DNA from: Thermoplasmata archaeon
Lineage (GTDB): Archaea > Thermoplasmatota > Thermoplasmata > Lutacidiplasmatales > UBA184
Direction: 5' to 3'
NCBI GenBank assembly: GCA_021828715.1
Contig: JAJZDF010000016.1
Span: 1 to 8,381, forward strand
Length of the DNA stretch: 8,381 nucleotides
In this document: positions 7,230 to 8,381 of the stretch, in pieces
How the letters are laid out: each line of letters starts with the position of its first letter
Numbering within the stretch: the first letter of the stretch is position 1
The notes under the pieces: generated by a model
What the model was told of the DNA's origin: nothing
Databases searched by the model: none
The model's input: only the letters and a program-made list of their open reading frames with translations
Translations under genes and position numbers: made by a program

Positions 7230-7253
7230 CGGGGCAGCAGGTCGGGCGGACGG

Positions 7254-7258
7254 ATAAC
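7254..7258 (-). promoter_or_regulatory. Putative TATA-like box for the SCP2 gene
   Basis: The minus strand reads GTTAT (then CC), ending 24 bases before the ATG at 7229. This predicts a leaderless transcript. No Shine-Dalgarno-like sequence is evident in the gap, which fits that reading. Confidence 0.45.
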
Positions 7259-7441
7259 GGCGGTCCCGCTCCGCCCGACGCCTCCCGGGAGGGCCGGGCC
7301 GGGCGACGGTACCTGCCCGGGATCGGCCGCTCCGTGAGCGCCGAGAGGAGCGATAGCCGTGTCGGCCGGGACGCGGCTCGGCGACCCGGCGGGCCTCCGG
7401 CTCGGTAACCGGGTCCGTCCGGAAGGAGGGCGGGCCGAACG
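7259..7441. other. Intergenic stretch with no gene I can support
   Basis: Together with the remnant that follows, this makes up the 620-base gap between the SCP2 and 3-hydroxyacyl-CoA dehydrogenase genes. All open frames here are Arg/Gly/Pro-rich with the look of random GC-rich translation. The only structure I see is a perfect 12-base palindrome, CCTCCCGGGAGG at 7281-7292. The start of the decayed gene may lie in this stretch, but no start codon in its frame is recognisable. Confidence 0.5.
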
Positions 7442-7852
7442 CTCTCCCGACCTCCAGCGTTCCTCTGCGGGATCGTCCCGGCCGACGGCTCCGTGCGGGC
7501 GACCCCGTAGTACGACTTCGATTTCTCCGGGACGCCCAAGGACCTTCTCGGCCACCTCGGAGAAGTGCGGAGGCGCGGGCCGCTCGCCCTGTCGGCGTTT
7601 GCGAGCGGTCGGGCGGGTTCCGGGCGACCGACTCTACCTGCGGACCGTGACCCTCGGCCCCGAGGTCGCTCAGGGCCGACGCACGACGCCTATCCGTTCG
7701 TCTCCCGCGTCTTCATCGGCGATGGGCCCCACCGGGGGGCCTCCGAGGGGAAGCGCACCTTCGCTCGGGTCTTTGCCGACCCCGGATTCTACGCGCGGGC
7801 GCGATACTCCGCCCGCGCGCCCGACGCCCCGGCGTGCGGAGGGCCCCGGCGC
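7442..7852 (+). pseudogene. Decayed protein-coding gene, family not recognised
   Basis: Pieces of convincing protein sequence lie in two frames. From about 7442 one frame reads PAFLCGIVPADGSVRATP, hits TAG at 7508-7510, and goes on YDFDFSGTPKDLLGHLGEV to about 7620. The sequence then makes best sense one base later (GDRLYLRTVTLGPEV, 7623-7667), and near 7671-7681 returns to the first frame: HDAYPFVSRVFIGDG, then KRTFARVFADPGFYARARY up to about 7810. Each piece has mostly G or C at third codon positions and a normal mix of Tyr, Phe, Leu and Asp, whereas the other frame at the same place is Arg/Pro-rich. No start codon or own stop is clear; the frame runs on into the antisense of the dehydrogenase gene. 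The first shift sits at a GGG run (one extra G would explain it), the second looks like one lost base. Recent decay is my reading; sequencing errors in a living gene are the alternative. Confidence 0.6.
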
Positions 7853-8381
7853 CTACACGTACTCGTAGAACCCGCGACCGCTCTTCCGCCCCAGGTGGCC
7901 CGCATCGACGAGCCGCCGAAGGAGTGGCGCCGGGCGGTACTTCGGGTCCCCGAATTCGCGGAACAGCGTCTCGGCGACCTCGAGGGTGACGTCCAACCCG
8001 ACCATATCCGCGAGTTCGAACGGACCCATCGGCATCCCGGCCCCGGCCTTCATGGCGGCGTCGATGTCGCGCGAGGAGGCGAGCCCCTCGGCGAGAGCAA
8101 AGCAGGCCTCGTTGAGGACGGGGACGAGCAGGCGGTTCACCACAAACGCCGGCGATTCGCGGACCCGGATCGGAACGAGAGGATACCGGTGGTTCCGCAG
8201 CCCCTGGAGGAACTCGATCGTCTCCGAGACGACCTCCTCGCGGGTCTCAACCCCGCCGGCGACCTCGACCAGAGGGAGGGTGTACGGCGGGTTGAAGAAG
8301 TGCACCCCGAGCGTCTCGCGGACGTGCCGGAGCCCCCGCGCGAGCCGGGTGATGGAGAGCGAGGAGGTGTTCGAGGCGAGC
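7853..8381 (-). CDS. 3-hydroxyacyl-CoA dehydrogenase, N-terminal part beyond the window
   Basis: This NAD+-dependent enzyme oxidises 3-hydroxyacyl-CoA to 3-ketoacyl-CoA, the third step of beta-oxidation (or works in reverse in butanoate-type pathways). The visible 175 residues run from the end of the Rossmann domain to the C-terminus. The frame is open to the window edge and begins [17 protein letters not shown], so the GTG in GVHFFNP (8303-8305) is an internal Val, not a start. The catalytic pair is present: His in HFFNP and Glu twelve residues later in LVEV, with the SNTSS serine and the FVVNRLL asparagine of the active site. The C-terminal domain follows ([26 protein letters not shown]) and ends at [15 protein letters not shown], the normal family terminus; there is no fused enoyl-CoA hydratase after it. 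About 110-120 residues are missing at the front. It lies convergent to the gene remnant and on the SCP2 strand, fitting an acyl-CoA degradation setting. Confidence 0.95.
   Translation of the reverse strand, partial: LASNTSSLSITRLARGLRHVRETLGVHFFNPPYTLPLVEVAGGVETREEVVSETIEFLQGLRNHRYPLVPIRVRESPAFVVNRLLVPVLNEACFALAEGLASSRDIDAAMKAGAGMPMGPFELADMVGLDVTLEVAETLFREFGDPKYRPAPLLRRLVDAGHLGRKSGRGFYEYV

Noticed and set aside
7281..7292. CCTCCCGGGAGG palindrome as a regulator binding site
   Set aside because: A 12-base palindrome in sequence this GC-rich can arise by chance, it does not recur in the window, and it is not placed at a promoter I can support.
7508..7510. TAG decoded as pyrrolysine
   Set aside because: Two frameshifts follow in the same remnant and no start codon is evident, so simple decay or sequence error explains the TAG better.
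7181..7555. Minus-strand frame of 124 codons upstream of the SCP2 gene
   Set aside because: It overlaps the SCP2 gene in another frame and lies antisense to the gene remnant; apart from a short normal-looking start, its product is Arg/Pro/Gly-rich.

Overview
The window looks like a stretch of a high-GC archaeal chromosome (roughly 70% G+C by eye). Four things point to an archaeon: short T/A-rich boxes of the form C/G-TTAT placed 24-30 bases before several start codons, as expected of archaeal TATA boxes with leaderless or near-leaderless mRNAs; a stand-alone Fcf1-like PIN nuclease; a secreted protein dense in N-glycosylation sequons and anchored by one C-terminal membrane helix; and a small free-standing SCP2 protein beside an acyl-CoA pathway gene. 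A high-GC member of the Thermoplasmata is my best guess, but that is inference from style, not from a marker gene.

Layout, left to right. Bases 1-1648 (+) are the 3' part of a urocanase gene whose start lies outside the window. Bases 1753-3111 (+) encode a type-I surface glycoprotein-like protein, followed by a strong hairpin plus T-rich terminator (3131-3172). A NUDIX hydrolase of the Ap4A-hydrolase type runs leftward (3654-3193) and shares an 87-base divergent promoter region with a rightward acyl-CoA synthetase (3742-5337). That gene is followed after 19 bases by an Fcf1-like PIN nuclease (5357-5782), then by an alpha/beta hydrolase of the dienelactone hydrolase family with a cysteine-bearing N-terminal extension (5811-6809). 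The last part is mainly leftward: an SCP2 protein (7229-6831) and the C-terminal part of a 3-hydroxyacyl-CoA dehydrogenase (off the right edge to 7853). Between these two lies about 620 bases without an intact gene, which holds what I read as a decayed rightward gene (about 7442-7852) with an in-frame TAG and two compensating frameshifts.

How the genes fit together. Urocanase belongs to histidine degradation, but no other hut gene is in view. The acyl-CoA synthetase, SCP2 protein and 3-hydroxyacyl-CoA dehydrogenase are consistent with activation, carriage and beta-oxidation of acyl substrates, possibly with the hydrolase feeding it. They are not one operon, since they lie on both strands. I see no CRISPR array, tRNA, rRNA, insertion sequence or defence system. 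The items most worth following up are the frameshifted gene remnant, the Cys-cluster/hydrolase fusion and the repeated promoter spacing.
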